Part shown: positions 8,636-17,552 of the stretch, piece by piece
Layout: every line of letters begins with the position of its first letter
Numbering within the stretch: the stretch's first letter is position 1
NCBI RefSeq assembly: GCF_042408735.1
Contig: NZ_JBHOQV010000123.1
Span: forward strand, 1 to 64,000
Length of the DNA: 64,000 nucleotides
Direction: 5' to 3'
Source: Thermogemmatispora sp042408735
GTDB lineage: Bacteria > Chloroflexota > Ktedonobacteria > Ktedonobacterales > Ktedonobacteraceae
The notes under the pieces: generated by a model
What the model was told of the DNA's origin: nothing
Seen by the model: the letters and a program-made list of their open reading frames with translations, nothing else
Database searches by the model: none
Translations under genes and position numbers: made by a program

Positions 8636-9089
8636 TGCCAGTATTCTCCCCCTTTATGCCGGCGATGCAAGAATAGCTATTATCTGTAAATTATATACCT
8701 CGTCGAAGCTCTTCGTCTAGGGCCGCTGCCGCGCGAGAGCTGCGCTCTGATGGGACGCTATGCGAGCACGCTATAGTTCCTCGCTCCTCTCCCTTCCCTC
8801 CATCTCTGGCGCTCTGCATCCTGGCTGCCAGACCTTTGCTGTCCTTTCAGAAAAGAGAAATCTCCTCCAGCAAGTATTGGTTCTATCTCTTCATGTATCT
8901 TTGCCTATCTATCTTGTACAATACTCCTGATTGAGATCCTGGCTGCCAAGAAGCTGGCAGCTAGAGCGTTCTATCTATAGGGGAGAAGATAAGGGGGAGG
9001 CTCTTCTGAAGAGCGTGGAAGGAGGGAATGGCCTGTTCGGCCTGGACCGTGAAGGAAGCGAAAAAAATCGAACGCCATGCGTATCGCTG
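8636..9089. other. Divergent intergenic region
   Basis: About 450 bp between two divergent genes with no convincing coding frame. It holds a minus-strand TATAAT at 8690-8695 and pyrimidine-rich sequence at 8775-8930. I see no further structured element. Confidence 0.5.
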
Positions 9090-9098
9090 TGCTATGAT
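9090..9098 (+). promoter_or_regulatory. Extended -10 promoter of the serine protease gene
   Basis: TGCTATGAT, 44 bp upstream of the ATG at 9143. Confidence 0.45.
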
Positions 9099-9142
9099 AG
9101 ACTTTGTTATGGCAGCGCAGTGATATTCGACTCGGGGACAGG

Positions 9143-11197
9143 ATGCCTGCTATGAATCGCTATATAACAACCTCTGCCGGAGCCAGCGGCAGTTATGGGC
9201 GGGAGAGAAAGGCCAACTCAAGAGGGTTGTTCCCTCTACTCGTGGTGATGTTCTGCTTCATCTGCGGGCCATCGCTCATACTGATTGCTCTGGGAGGGTC
9301 AGCGGTGCGCGCCGAGGGTGTGCCGGGGGGCAATATCCAGGACCCGGCGGTGAAAGCGGTTGATATTGCCCGACCAGCTGTTGTGCGCATCGTTACCCAA
9401 ATTAACGGGCGGCTCACGGTGCAATTCCCCAATGGGCGCAGCGCGACCTTCCCGCTCGATGGAGGCAGCTATGGCCTGGCCGCCCTTGGGACGGGGACCT
9501 TTATCAGCGCTCACGGTGATATCCTCACAGCTGATCACGTTATTAATCCTCCTCATAGCGATGAGCTCAATGCTGTACTCATCAGAGCCGCCGCTCCCGA
9601 CGTTACCGCCTACTACAATAGCGTGCTAGCGCGTGGCAATCAGCTCAGCGCCGACCAGGTGGCGCAAGATCTACTCAGTGGTCAGTTTCCCTCTACGCCC
9701 AGCTATGCGCCTCCTGTAAGTGCCGTTTACCTCAGCACTGACTATAGTGGTCCTTTAAGTGCGGCCCGCTTGCGTGATGTGCCAGCTCTCTATTTTGCCC
9801 GCGTTGACCGCGTTGAGCAAGAAAGTCCCCCCAACCAGAAGGACACTGCCATTATCCATGTGGCTATGGAGGATACACCCAGCGTTGAACTCGGCGACTC
9901 CTCTGCTGTCCAGGTCCAGGACAATCTCACTATTATCGGTTTTCCAGGCAATGCTGATGTCAGCATGCGCCCGACAGACTTTCTGACTTCATCGGTGAAT
10001 CGCATCTTTGTCAGCTCTATCAAGACAACCGACAGCGGAGCGCAAGTCATTCAGGTGGGGGGCAATGTAGAGCAAGGTGACAGCGGTGGGCCAGCCCTCG
10101 ATAGTCAAGGTCATGTAGTGGGGATTGTCAGCTTTGGCACCCCTGGGGGGACCAGTTTTCTGCAGGCCAGCAATAGCGCGCGAGCTTTGTTGCAGAATCT
10201 TCACCTGGATACTGAGCCGGGGCCATTCCAGCGGGCCTGGAGCCAGGCGTTCAACGATTATGCCTCGACTGCTCCTGGCCATTGGCATCGTGCGGCTCAG
10301 GAGTTTGCCACCCTGGCAGCTCGCTATCCTGCGTTCAAGGCAGTGATGCCCTACCTGACCTATGCCAGGCAGCAGGCTGCTCACGAGCAATCATCGGGGA
10401 CGACAGGCCAGAGCCAGGGTCTGCCGTTGCTCCTCGTAGTGATTGGGGGCGTGGGGGCTCTGATCATAGTGCTGCTGCTTGTGGGGGCCATCTTCCAGAT
10501 CAGGCGCCGGCAGGCAAGCGTATCCCCAGTCGTGAATGCTGCGAGCGGTATCCTGCTCCATCCCTCTGGCCCGGCCCATAGAGGGCCAGGCCAGGGCGCG
10601 CTGCCGGGATTGCCATCGGCTGCTGCTCCCTATGCCTCGATGCCACCAACTGGGACGCAGCCGCCGCAGACTACAGCGAGGACCGCGGCGCCCGCCGGGC
10701 CATCGGCTCCTCCCCACTCGCCGAGACCGTGGCCTCCAAGTCCTGGCAGTCAGTTCTCCGGGCTTCCCCGGCAGCCGGCAGCATCGTCGTCAGCCCCTGG
10801 TTCTGCATCTTCTTATCCCTCCCCAGACCTGGAGGATGAGAACACGCTGGTACCGTTCGGGGGCCCTCCACGAAGTGCTGGCAGCAGAGGTCAGCCCTGG
10901 CTCTCCAAGGGAGACCAGGCTGCTCCTGCCTCAACCGCTGGCGGAAACCAGCCTGGGCTTCCGCCAAGAAGGAGTGAGGCCTCCTCGTCCTCAGCGCCTG
11001 CCCAGGCCCAGGCTGCTAGCGCGCCTTCTTCAGGGCCTGAGCCGCCGACAACGACAGAGCAGCTGCGTCCCTGGCCCTGTGGTCACATGAATCGTCCCCT
11101 CGCACGCTACTGCAGCACCTGTGGAGAGCCAGCGCCGCCACCGCCGACAGTGCGACGCATCGAGCAGTGGACCGATCGCCAGGGCCAGTACCAGTAG
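9143..11197 (+). CDS. Membrane-anchored trypsin-like (HtrA-type) serine protease with a C-terminal zinc ribbon
   Basis: 684 residues. An N-terminal membrane segment (FPLLVVMFCFICGPSLILIAL) leads to an outside protease domain. The triad is readable: H132 in LTADHVIN, D234 in KDTAIIHV and S314 in GNVEQGDSGGPAL. A second membrane helix (LPLLLVVIGGVGALIIVLLL) follows near residue 430. After it come about 180 Pro/Ser-rich residues and a terminal zinc ribbon (CGHMNRP...YCSTCG). The inferred topology is protease outside, ribbon inside. No PDZ domain is seen, unlike classical HtrA. ATG at 9143 is chosen for the GGGGACAGG upstream. ATG at 9152 is an alternative. It is a single-gene unit with its own promoter and terminator. 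Confidence 0.8.
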   Translation: MPAMNRYITTSAGASGSYGRERKANSRGLFPLLVVMFCFICGPSLILIALGGSAVRAEGVPGGNIQDPAVKAVDIARPAVVRIVTQINGRLTVQFPNGRSATFPLDGGSYGLAALGTGTFISAHGDILTADHVINPPHSDELNAVLIRAAAPDVTAYYNSVLARGNQLSADQVAQDLLSGQFPSTPSYAPPVSAVYLSTDYSGPLSAARLRDVPALYFARVDRVEQESPPNQKDTAIIHVAMEDTPSVELGDSSAVQVQDNLTIIGFPGNADVSMRPTDFLTSSVNRIFVSSIKTTDSGAQVIQVGGNVEQGDSGGPALDSQGHVVGIVSFGTPGGTSFLQASNSARALLQNLHLDTEPGPFQRAWSQAFNDYASTAPGHWHRAAQEFATLAARYPAFKAVMPYLTYARQQAAHEQSSGTTGQSQGLPLLLVVIGGVGALIIVLLLVGAIFQIRRRQASVSPVVNAASGILLHPSGPAHRGPGQGALPGLPSAAAPYASMPPTGTQPPQTTARTAAPAGPSAPPHSPRPWPPSPGSQFSGLPRQPAASSSAPGSASSYPSPDLEDENTLVPFGGPPRSAGSRGQPWLSKGDQAAPASTAGGNQPGLPPRRSEASSSSAPAQAQAASAPSSGPEPPTTTEQLRPWPCGHMNRPLARYCSTCGEPAPPPPTVRRIEQWTDRQGQYQ

Positions 11198-11239
11198 CCA
11201 GGGACTGAAGAACGAGGACCAACCGAACCAAAGCACAAA

Positions 11240-11276
11240 GGCACTCCCCCACTGGGGGAGTGCCTGCCTTTCTCTT
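11240..11276 (+). terminator. Intrinsic terminator of the protease gene
   Basis: Perfect 11-bp stem GGCACTCCCCC/GGGGGAGTGCC with a 3-nt loop, followed by a T-rich stretch. Confidence 0.8.
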
Positions 11277-11406
11277 GTTGCCTCTCTCGCGTCATCGAAT
11301 AGCGCCAGGCCAGGCAAGCGAGAACCGGATAGCTTCTTCTATAGAGAAGCTCAGCTCTCCTGGCGCGCCGCAAGCGAGGCTCAATCTGGTAGAGCGCCGT
11401 TGGCGT

Positions 11407-12180
11407 TTAGGCGCCCATAATATGGTAGCCGGCGTCCACAAAGAGCACCTCGCCCGTGATCCCACGGGACAGTGGGCTGCAAAGGAAGAGTGCAGCGTCG
11501 CCGATCTCACTCTGCTCAATGTTACGGCGTAGAGGTGCTACCTCCGTCATGTGGTCGCGCATGGTCGTAAAGCCGGGAACGCCGCGGGCGGCCAGCGTAT
11601 TCACCGGCCCTGGCGAGACGGCATTGACCCGGATATTGAAAGCACCAAGCTCGTAGGCCAGGTAGCGCACGCTACACTCCAGAGCCGCTTTGGCCACAGC
11701 CATCACATTGTACTTAGGCATCACCCGCTCGCTGGCGATGTAAGTAGCGGTCAGAATGCTGCCACCGCCGCGCGCCTGCATCAGGGGCACAGCGCGCCGT
11801 GCCAGAGCCACCAGTGAATAAGCACTGATGTCCAGAGCGGTCGAAAAGCCCTGACGGCTGGTCTGCCAGAAAGGATTCTCCATATCCTCTTTCGGCGCAA
11901 AAGCGATCGAATGAATCAAAATATCGAGGCCGCCGTCGAAGAGTTCCGCCGCCTGAGCGAAAGCGGCATCAAGCTGCTCATCGCTTTGGACATCGCAGGG
12001 GATCAGCGGCGTGCCTGGTACCTTATCGGCCAGCTCCCGCACAAACTTTTCCATGCGCTCCTGATAGGTCAAGGCCAGACGGGCGCCCTCGGCAGCCAGG
12101 GCCTGAGCGATGGCCCAGGCGATCGAACGATGGTTGGCCACACCGAAAATAAGCGCGTTCTTTCCTTCCAAGAGAGGCAT
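11407..12180 (-). CDS. fabI: Enoyl-[acyl-carrier-protein] reductase (NADH), FabI type
   Basis: 257 residues. It catalyses the last reduction step of each fatty-acid elongation cycle. It is a short-chain dehydrogenase with the FabI-specific cofactor segment GVANHRSIAWAIA (residues 13-25) and the active site TYIASERVMPKYNVMAVAKAALE, whose two tyrosines and lysine match the FabI Y-x6-Y-x6-K pattern. NAVSPGPVNTLA and GEVLFVDAGYHIMG close the domain. The start ATG at 12180 has GGAAGGAGTAAG in front. It lies downstream of the rhodanese pair on the same strand with a 123-bp gap, so it may have its own promoter. Confidence 0.95.
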   Translation of the reverse strand: MPLLEGKNALIFGVANHRSIAWAIAQALAAEGARLALTYQERMEKFVRELADKVPGTPLIPCDVQSDEQLDAAFAQAAELFDGGLDILIHSIAFAPKEDMENPFWQTSRQGFSTALDISAYSLVALARRAVPLMQARGGGSILTATYIASERVMPKYNVMAVAKAALECSVRYLAYELGAFNIRVNAVSPGPVNTLAARGVPGFTTMRDHMTEVAPLRRNIEQSEIGDAALFLCSPLSRGITGEVLFVDAGYHIMGA

Positions 12181-12303
12181 AAGGTCTTACTCCTTCCTTA
12201 TGGGTAGGGACTGACTCATCGACAGTCTGAGCTATCAACCAAACAAGCAAGCAAGGATAATAGCGGCAGAGAGAAGGCATCTCTTCGGTCACGAGGAAGA
12301 GGC

Positions 12304-12660
12304 CTACTCGACGGGATAGCCGGAAAGCAGCCAGCCATGCATGCCAGAGGCCAGATTATAGACCTGCTGGAAACCGAGCAGTGAGGCGATCTCTGCAGCG
12401 ATGGCGCTGCGCTGGCCGACGGCGCAGACAAAGATCACCTCCTGTGAAGGGGAAAGAGGCAGCTCCCGCAGGGCCTGGCCGAAAGCATAGATACCACTGA
12501 GAGGGAGAAGCGTGGCACCGGGAATATGGCCCTGCTGCCACTCAGTGGGCCAACGCACATCGATCACGTGGGCGCCGCGTGCCATCAGCTCTTTGGCCTC
12601 GGCGGGGCCAATCGTTTGATAGGGCTGGGAGGCCGCCATTTCATACTCGTCAGCGGACAT
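12304..12660 (-). CDS. Rhodanese-like domain protein
   Basis: 118 residues, a single rhodanese domain. Visible are HVIDVRWPTEWQQGHIPGATLLPL and the active-site loop VCAVGQRSAIAA, whose cysteine could carry a persulfide, then NLASGMHGWLLSGYPV. Family members transfer sulfur or act as small regulators. The substrate is not predictable here. ATG at 12660 is chosen because AAAGGAG lies seven bases upstream. It overlaps the end of the preceding gene by 11 bp, so the two are translationally coupled. Confidence 0.88.
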   Translation of the reverse strand: MSADEYEMAASQPYQTIGPAEAKELMARGAHVIDVRWPTEWQQGHIPGATLLPLSGIYAFGQALRELPLSPSQEVIFVCAVGQRSAIAAEIASLLGFQQVYNLASGMHGWLLSGYPVE

Positions 12661-12919
12661 TGTACTGCTCCTTTTCACGCTGATCAGCTTCGTACTGCTC
12701 CAGCCAGATCTGGCCCAGCATCGTCTGACTAATCATATACTCATCTCCCACAAAGGTCATCGTCAGCAGCCCCTGATCCTCCATCTCACGGAAATCGTCT
12801 GTCACCAAGAAATACCTGCGCAGCATGCGAGAGAGGTCGCTTTCTGGCAGATGCTTCCAGATGCGTAGCTCGCGCAGAACGGCGGCGTACTTCTCGCTGC
12901 TATCATCGATAGCCCGCAT
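12650..12919 (-). CDS. Hypothetical small protein coupled to the rhodanese gene
   Basis: 89 residues, not recognised. The chain is mostly helical and charged (SSEKYAAVLRELRIWKHLPESDLSRMLRRYF), followed by a short strand-like part (GLLTMTFVGDEYMISQTMLGQIW) that could be a winged-helix fold. ATG at 12919 follows GGAAGGAGTAAG. The frame stays open further upstream without a ribosome site. It overlaps the rhodanese start, so the two products are made together. Confidence 0.6.
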   Translation of the reverse strand: MRAIDDSSEKYAAVLRELRIWKHLPESDLSRMLRRYFLVTDDFREMEDQGLLTMTFVGDEYMISQTMLGQIWLEQYEADQREKEQYNVR

Positions 12920-13115
12920 ACTGCTTACTCCTTCCTGCTGGCTGGGGCGCTCCACACTGTCCGTCCGAGCTTGTGGCAGCGGGAGCCGACGTGATTGAGC
13001 CACTCACCACTACGAATGGAGGGCATTCGGCGTTGCGGAACAGCAGAGCGACCTGCTTCCGAGGAGAGTGTAGCAAATGCAGGGACGAGCCGCAAGCCTC
13101 GACGTTGAGAGGTAA

Positions 13116-13139
13116 CTATGCTATAAAAAAACAGCATAG
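13116..13139 (+). promoter_or_regulatory. hutI promoter with an overlapping operator-like inverted repeat
   Basis: An extended -10 TGCTATAAA (13119-13127) sits inside the inverted repeat CTATGCT-N10-AGCATAG (13116-13139), 39 bp upstream of hutI. A dimeric repressor binding here would cover the -10 box. Confidence 0.5.
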
Positions 13140-13177
13140 CGAGCCTCACTCACAGCCCTTACAAGGAGAAGCAACTC

Positions 13178-14461
13178 ATGCAGGCTGAATCAGCGCAGCC
13201 TCCGATCCGAGCGAGCGCAGTCATTCGCAATATCGGGCAGCTTGTGACAGTGGCCCAGCGGCCAATCGAAGGAGCCAGGGGAGCGCTGCAAGTCTTGGAC
13301 AACGCGGCTTTAGCGATCTACCACGGTAGAATTGTCTGGATTGGGACCGATGATGAAGCGGAACCCTTATTCCTCTCGACACGCCAGGACGGCGTCACCA
13401 TAGTCGATGCCCAGAGAGCGGTCATTACCCCCGGCTTTGTCGACTCGCACACCCATCTCGTTTTTGCGGGTCAGCGCGCTGAAGAGTTTCACCTGCGTCG
13501 GGCAGGGATCACCTACGCTGAACTGCTGGCGCAAGGCAAAGGGATCTTAACAACTGTAGAAGCGACCCGCAAGGCCGATGCCGAGACCTTACTGGCCCTG
13601 GCGCAGAAGCGGCTTCATCTCATGCGTGATCACGGCACGACCACGGTTGAAATCAAGAGTGGCTACGGTCTGGACCGCATTAACGAAGAAACCTGCTTGC
13701 GCCTCATCAACAACCTCAAGGCCCTGGAGGAGGGGGCGCCGTCTTCTGTCCCTCAGCGGGTGCGCGTGGTGCCTACCTTTCTGGCGGCCCATGTCCTGCC
13801 GTTGGAATACCGCGAGCGACGAGCAGACTATCTCGACCTGGTTGTCGAGGAACTGCTGCCCTCCTTTGTGGGGCTGGCGCGCTTCTGCGACGTCTTCTGC
13901 GAGACAGAGGCCTTCACTGTAGAAGAGTGTCGCAGGATTCTGAGCCGGGCCAAAGAGCTGGGCTATCGTCTCAAAATCCATGCGGATCAGCTCAGTCCCT
14001 CGGGTGGGGCACGCCTGGCGGCGGAGTTAGGGGCGACCTCTGCCGATCACCTGGACCATGCCAGCGACGAAGACCTCAAGGCGCTGCGCGACGCCGGCGT
14101 GGTGGCGACCCTCTTGCCGGGCTGCTCGTATACGCTGCGAAGCCCGTATCCCTCAGCGCGGCGCCTGCTGGACCTGGGCCTGACCGTGGCCCTGGCTACC
14201 GATTGTAATCCTGGAACTTCTTATTGTGAAAACATGCAGATGATGATTGGCCTGGCGATGGCAGCGATGGGGATGTCCCTGGAGGAGGCGCTCACGGCGG
14301 CGACTATTAACGGAGCGAAGGCCCTGGCTCTGGACGAGGAGATTGGGAGCATCGAGATTGGCAAGCGCTGCGAGCTGGCACTCTGGCAGCTTGAGGACTA
14401 TCGTGAGATCGGCTATCATTTTGGGGTCAACCTTGTGCAGTCAACGCTCACGCTGCTCTAG
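13178..14461 (+). CDS. hutI: Imidazolonepropionase
   Basis: 427 residues. This amidohydrolase opens imidazolone-5-propionate to N-formimino-glutamate, step three of histidine breakdown. The metal motif VDSHTHLVFAG and the family hallmark FAGQRAEEFHLRRAGITYAELL are intact. Further along are TVEIKSGYGLD, KIHADQLSPSGGARLAAELGATSADHLDH and ALATDCNPGTSYCENMQM. ATG at 13178 has AAGGAGAAG upstream. hutH follows 517 bp later on the same strand. Urocanase (hutU), needed between these two steps, is not in this window. Confidence 0.96.
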   Translation: MQAESAQPPIRASAVIRNIGQLVTVAQRPIEGARGALQVLDNAALAIYHGRIVWIGTDDEAEPLFLSTRQDGVTIVDAQRAVITPGFVDSHTHLVFAGQRAEEFHLRRAGITYAELLAQGKGILTTVEATRKADAETLLALAQKRLHLMRDHGTTTVEIKSGYGLDRINEETCLRLINNLKALEEGAPSSVPQRVRVVPTFLAAHVLPLEYRERRADYLDLVVEELLPSFVGLARFCDVFCETEAFTVEECRRILSRAKELGYRLKIHADQLSPSGGARLAAELGATSADHLDHASDEDLKALRDAGVVATLLPGCSYTLRSPYPSARRLLDLGLTVALATDCNPGTSYCENMQMMIGLAMAAMGMSLEEALTAATINGAKALALDEEIGSIEIGKRCELALWQLEDYREIGYHFGVNLVQSTLTLL

Positions 14462-14746
14462 CGCTTTGGCGCCTGGTGGCTCTCGCCACGGTAGGATTTG
14501 CTCAGAGGCCCGGTTAGTCGGGGTTGGGCCAGCTTCAGCTCCTTGCGTGGCCGGCGCACTGGCAGTCGACAGCTGAAGATCAGGCTGGGCGGCGCCCGCT
14601 GCTCTGTCTGGAGGGTGGCGCTCAGAAAGAAGCTGAGCGAGGAGGGTTTCCAACCGTCAGTCAGACGTTGACTGAGCAGGGACAAGGGGTGCCAGCGGTG
14701 CCAGCGGTGCCAGCGCTGCCAGCGCGCCTCGCAGTCTATCCTTAGC
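14462..14746. other. hutI-hutH intergenic region, non-coding
   Basis: GC-rich with no convincing gene. A short direct repeat of GGTGCCAGC units lies at about 14687-14720. The rest of the gap holds parS site 1 and the hutH promoter. Confidence 0.5.
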
Positions 14747-14780
14747 AGCAGGCAGTGTTTCACGTGAAACACTGCCTGCT
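14747..14780. other. parS centromere site 1 inside a 34-bp perfect palindrome
   Basis: TGTTTCACGTGAAACA (14756-14771) matches the bacterial parS consensus at every base. The symmetry continues nine bases further on each side, giving a perfect 34-bp palindrome. ParB/Spo0J dimers bind parS and spread along flanking DNA for chromosome segregation. It lies in the 517-bp hutI-hutH gap. Confidence 0.9.
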
Positions 14781-14911
14781 TTATCAGCATTGGGGTCAGG
14801 CCAGGGCTGCAGGGTGTAGTCTCTGGCTCCACTGCGCCGCTGGCCGGGCCCGCTGCCGCTGGCGATGCGGCAGAGAAAGGCGGAGCGACCCTTCCGAAGC
14901 AGGCCGCTCGT

Positions 14912-14940
14912 TTGCCTTTCCCTGCTCCTTCTGCTAGAAT
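14912..14940 (+). promoter_or_regulatory. hutH promoter
   Basis: TTGCCT (14912-14917), a 17-bp spacer, then TAGAAT (14935-14940) with TGC before it (extended -10), 38 bp upstream of the hutH start. Confidence 0.6.
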
Positions 14941-14978
14941 CCTGGCAGGAGGCGAAGCAGCCAGAAAGGACTTCAGCG

Positions 14979-16532
14979 ATGAAGAATCACATGACCCATC
15001 ATCATCAAACGGACCTCCGCAGCGCCCCCCTGGTTCTCAACGGCCAGGCCCTCACACCCGCCGAAGTCTGCGGTGTAGCCCGGCGCCTGGTTCCGGTACA
15101 ACTAGGACCGGAGGCTGAGGTTCGCATCCAGCGTGCGCGAGCCCTGATCGAGCGCATCGTGGCCGAAGACCGCAAAGTCTATGGAGTCACCACCGGCTTC
15201 GGTCATCTCAGCCGTGTGCGTATCAAACACGAGCAAGTGCTCGACCTGCAGTACAATCTCCTGCGCAGCCACGCTGCTGGCCTGGGAGAGCCACTTGACG
15301 AAGAGACCACCAGAGCCATGATGCTTCTCCTCGCAGCCAGTCTGGCCCGTGGTCACTCTGGCGTGCGTGTAGAAGTTGTACGCCTTCTCATAGACTTACT
15401 CAATGCCCGGCTCCATCCCATCGTACCCTCACGCGGCTCAGTAGGAGCCAGCGGGGACCTTGCTCCCCTGGCCCACCTGGCGCTAGTCCTGGTAGGAGAG
15501 GGAGAGGCCTGGTATCGTGGGAGACGCCTGCCTGGAGCCCAGGCCCTGGCTGAGGCCGGTCTGCGGCCGCTCCGTCTTGAAGCAAAAGAAGGGTTGGCCC
15601 TGATCAATGGCACCCATCTGATGGAGGCCAGCGCTATTCTGGCCCTGGAAGATGCCTGGACCTTACTCCAGACGGCGGAAGTAGCCTGTGCCCTGAGCGT
15701 TGAAGCCCTGATGGGCAGCCATGTGCCTTTTGATGAGCGCATTCAGCGCCTGCGCAATCAGCGAGGCCAGCAAGAGAGCGCCGGGCATCTGCGCCGTCTG
15801 CTGGCCAACAGCGAAATTAAACGCAGTCATGAGGACTGTCCCCGGGTGCAGGACCCCTATACCCTGCGCTGCGCCCCCCAGGTCTTTGGGGCCGTCCGCG
15901 ACGCCCTGGAGTACTGCAGAGCGGTCTTTGAGCACGAACTGGGGGCGGTGACAGACAATCCGCTCATTTTCCCTGATGAGGGGGAGGTGCTCACAGGCGG
16001 GAATTTCCACGGCCAGCCTCTGGCCCTGGCCCTCGATGTGCTGGCGCTAGCCCTGACTCAGCTCGCAAGCTTCGCGGAGCGGCGGATCTATCTCCTGATG
16101 GGGCCGCACGATTGGGATGACCAGGGAGCCCCGCTCTTCTTGACACCCGAGCCTGGCCTCAATTCGGGCCTGATGCTCACCCAGTATGTGGCGGCGGCCC
16201 TGGTCAATGAGATGAAGGTGCTGGCGCATCCGGCCAGCATTGACTCGCTCCCAACCTCGGCGGGGACGGAGGATTTTGTCAGTATGGGCGTGACAGCCGC
16301 CCACAAGGCGCGCCGTATCCTGGCGCTGGCGCAACAGGTGGTGGCTATCGAATTGCTCTGCGGAGCCCAGCTTTTGGAGTTTCGCCGCCCTCTGCGCGCT
16401 GGCGAGGGCGTAGAGCAGGCTTTTGCGCTCGTGCGGACCTATGTGCCAAAACTGGAGCGCGATCGCCCGCCCGCTCCTGATATTGAGCAGCTGGCTCGCG
16501 CGGTGCGGGAAGGCGTGTTTGCCCAACTCTAG
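14979..16532 (+). CDS. hutH: Histidine ammonia-lyase
   Basis: 517 residues. It deaminates L-histidine to urocanate, the first step of the Hut pathway. The self-processing triad that forms the MIO cofactor is A157-S158-G159 in GSVGASGDLAPLAHLAL. YGVTTGFGHLS, ALINGTHLMEA, VQDPYTLRCAPQVFG and TDNPLIFPDEGEVLTGGNFHGQ are canonical. ATG at 14979 is preferred: AGAAAGGA precedes it and family similarity begins soon after. The frame runs 38 codons further upstream through the promoter. A histidine-rich N-terminus (MTHHHQ) is unremarkable. Confidence 0.96.
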   Translation: MKNHMTHHHQTDLRSAPLVLNGQALTPAEVCGVARRLVPVQLGPEAEVRIQRARALIERIVAEDRKVYGVTTGFGHLSRVRIKHEQVLDLQYNLLRSHAAGLGEPLDEETTRAMMLLLAASLARGHSGVRVEVVRLLIDLLNARLHPIVPSRGSVGASGDLAPLAHLALVLVGEGEAWYRGRRLPGAQALAEAGLRPLRLEAKEGLALINGTHLMEASAILALEDAWTLLQTAEVACALSVEALMGSHVPFDERIQRLRNQRGQQESAGHLRRLLANSEIKRSHEDCPRVQDPYTLRCAPQVFGAVRDALEYCRAVFEHELGAVTDNPLIFPDEGEVLTGGNFHGQPLALALDVLALALTQLASFAERRIYLLMGPHDWDDQGAPLFLTPEPGLNSGLMLTQYVAAALVNEMKVLAHPASIDSLPTSAGTEDFVSMGVTAAHKARRILALAQQVVAIELLCGAQLLEFRRPLRAGEGVEQAFALVRTYVPKLERDRPPAPDIEQLARAVREGVFAQL

Positions 16533-16587
16533 AACCCGGCGAAGGAAGCAGACCCTGCACCTCTGATCAGACGGAGGCCCTGTCTTC

Positions 16588-16603
16588 TGTTTCACGTGAA
16601 ACC
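16588..16603. other. parS centromere site 2
   Basis: TGTTTCACGTGAAACC: the 14-bp core GTTTCACGTGAAAC is perfect, with one mismatch in the outer base. It lies between the convergent hutH and SDR genes. Confidence 0.85.
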
Positions 16604-16633
16604 AGCGCCGCCTTCTCTTTCGAGAGGGCGCAA

Positions 16634-16649
16634 CGTTTCACGTGAAACA
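16634..16649. other. parS centromere site 3
   Basis: CGTTTCACGTGAAACA: perfect 14-bp core, one outer mismatch, only 46 bp from site 2. Confidence 0.85.
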
Positions 16650-16708
16650 GTGCCAGCGGGAGCAGTTGCTCCTTCCGCAGGGGACAAAGGTCGCCGTCTA
16701 CTCCGGCA

Positions 16709-17476
16709 CTAAAACGCGCCGATCACCTCGCCGCCATCGACGATCAAGACTTGTCCCGTGATAAAAGAGGCGGCGGGCGAAGTCAGAAACAATGCTGCCG
16801 CCACGACATCGTCCGCCTGTCCCCAGCGTCCCAGTGGAATGCGCCCAGCCACGCGCTCGCGAAAGCCTGCTGGACGCGACCGAGCCCAGTCATTCTCAAT
16901 CCATCCCGGAGCAATACAATTCACGCGCAGTTGGGGCGCCAGCTCGCGCGCCAGGCAGCGGCTCAAAGCGATGACAGCCCCTTTGGCCGTGGCGTAAACC
17001 TGACTGACGAAGCCAGGCGCTCCGTCCAGTGCGTGATTCCAGGCAACATTGAGGATGCAACCGCCGCTCCTCATGAAAGGAGCGGCGGCTCGACAACAGC
17101 GCCAGGTTCCCAATACGTCAACTTGCAGCAATCGTTCGAAGCGCTCCTCCTCGCTCAGGCCGCGTGTCTCCGAGGTATTGGCACTGGCTCCCGCGTTGTT
17201 GACCCAGACGTCAATACCACCAAGTGCCGTCTGCGCCTGGGAGACCAGGCGCTCAACCTGAGCTGACGAGCCCAAGTCGGCTTGCAAGGCCAATGCCTGG
17301 CCGCCCTGACGCTCGATTTCGCTGACCAGCTTCTGAGCAGCAGCCTGCGAGTGCCCATAGTGCACCAGCACTTTGGCCCCCTCGCGCGCAAAAGCCAGAG
17401 CCAGAGCCCTGCCCAGTCCCCGCGCCGCTCCCGTGATCACAACACTGCGCCCGTGGAATAGCTGCCCTTCGCGCAT
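16709..17476 (-). CDS. SDR-family oxidoreductase with an altered active site
   Basis: 255 residues, a classical short-chain dehydrogenase. The cofactor loop is VVITGAARGLGRALALAF (residues 12-29) and the NNAG motif is WVNNAGAS. The catalytic Y-x3-K is present in QVYATAKGAVIALSR, then NCIAPGWI and GQVLIVDGGEVIG. The usual catalytic serine 13 residues before the tyrosine is replaced by histidine (NVAWNHALDG), so activity may be changed. The nearest functional guess is an acyl-ACP or sugar reductase, but the substrate cannot be read. ATG at 17476 follows GGGAGAAGAAG. Its leader contains GACA/GACC tetranucleotide repeats. Confidence 0.8.
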   Translation of the reverse strand: MREGQLFHGRSVVITGAARGLGRALALAFAREGAKVLVHYGHSQAAAQKLVSEIERQGGQALALQADLGSSAQVERLVSQAQTALGGIDVWVNNAGASANTSETRGLSEEERFERLLQVDVLGTWRCCRAAAPFMRSGGCILNVAWNHALDGAPGFVSQVYATAKGAVIALSRCLARELAPQLRVNCIAPGWIENDWARSRPAGFRERVAGRIPLGRWGQADDVVAAALFLTSPAASFITGQVLIVDGGEVIGAF

Positions 17477-17494
17477 ACGCTTCTTCTCCCTTCC

Positions 17495-17552
17495 CGTGCT
17501 TATGGCCTGCCTATCGATCGGTCGGTCTGCCTGTCTGTCTGTCTGCTTGCTG
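17495..17552. repeat. Tetranucleotide repeat tract upstream of the SDR gene
   Basis: GATCGGTCGGTC followed by four tandem TGTC/CTGT units on the plus strand, read as GACA and GACC repeats on the SDR sense strand within its leader. Confidence 0.6.
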
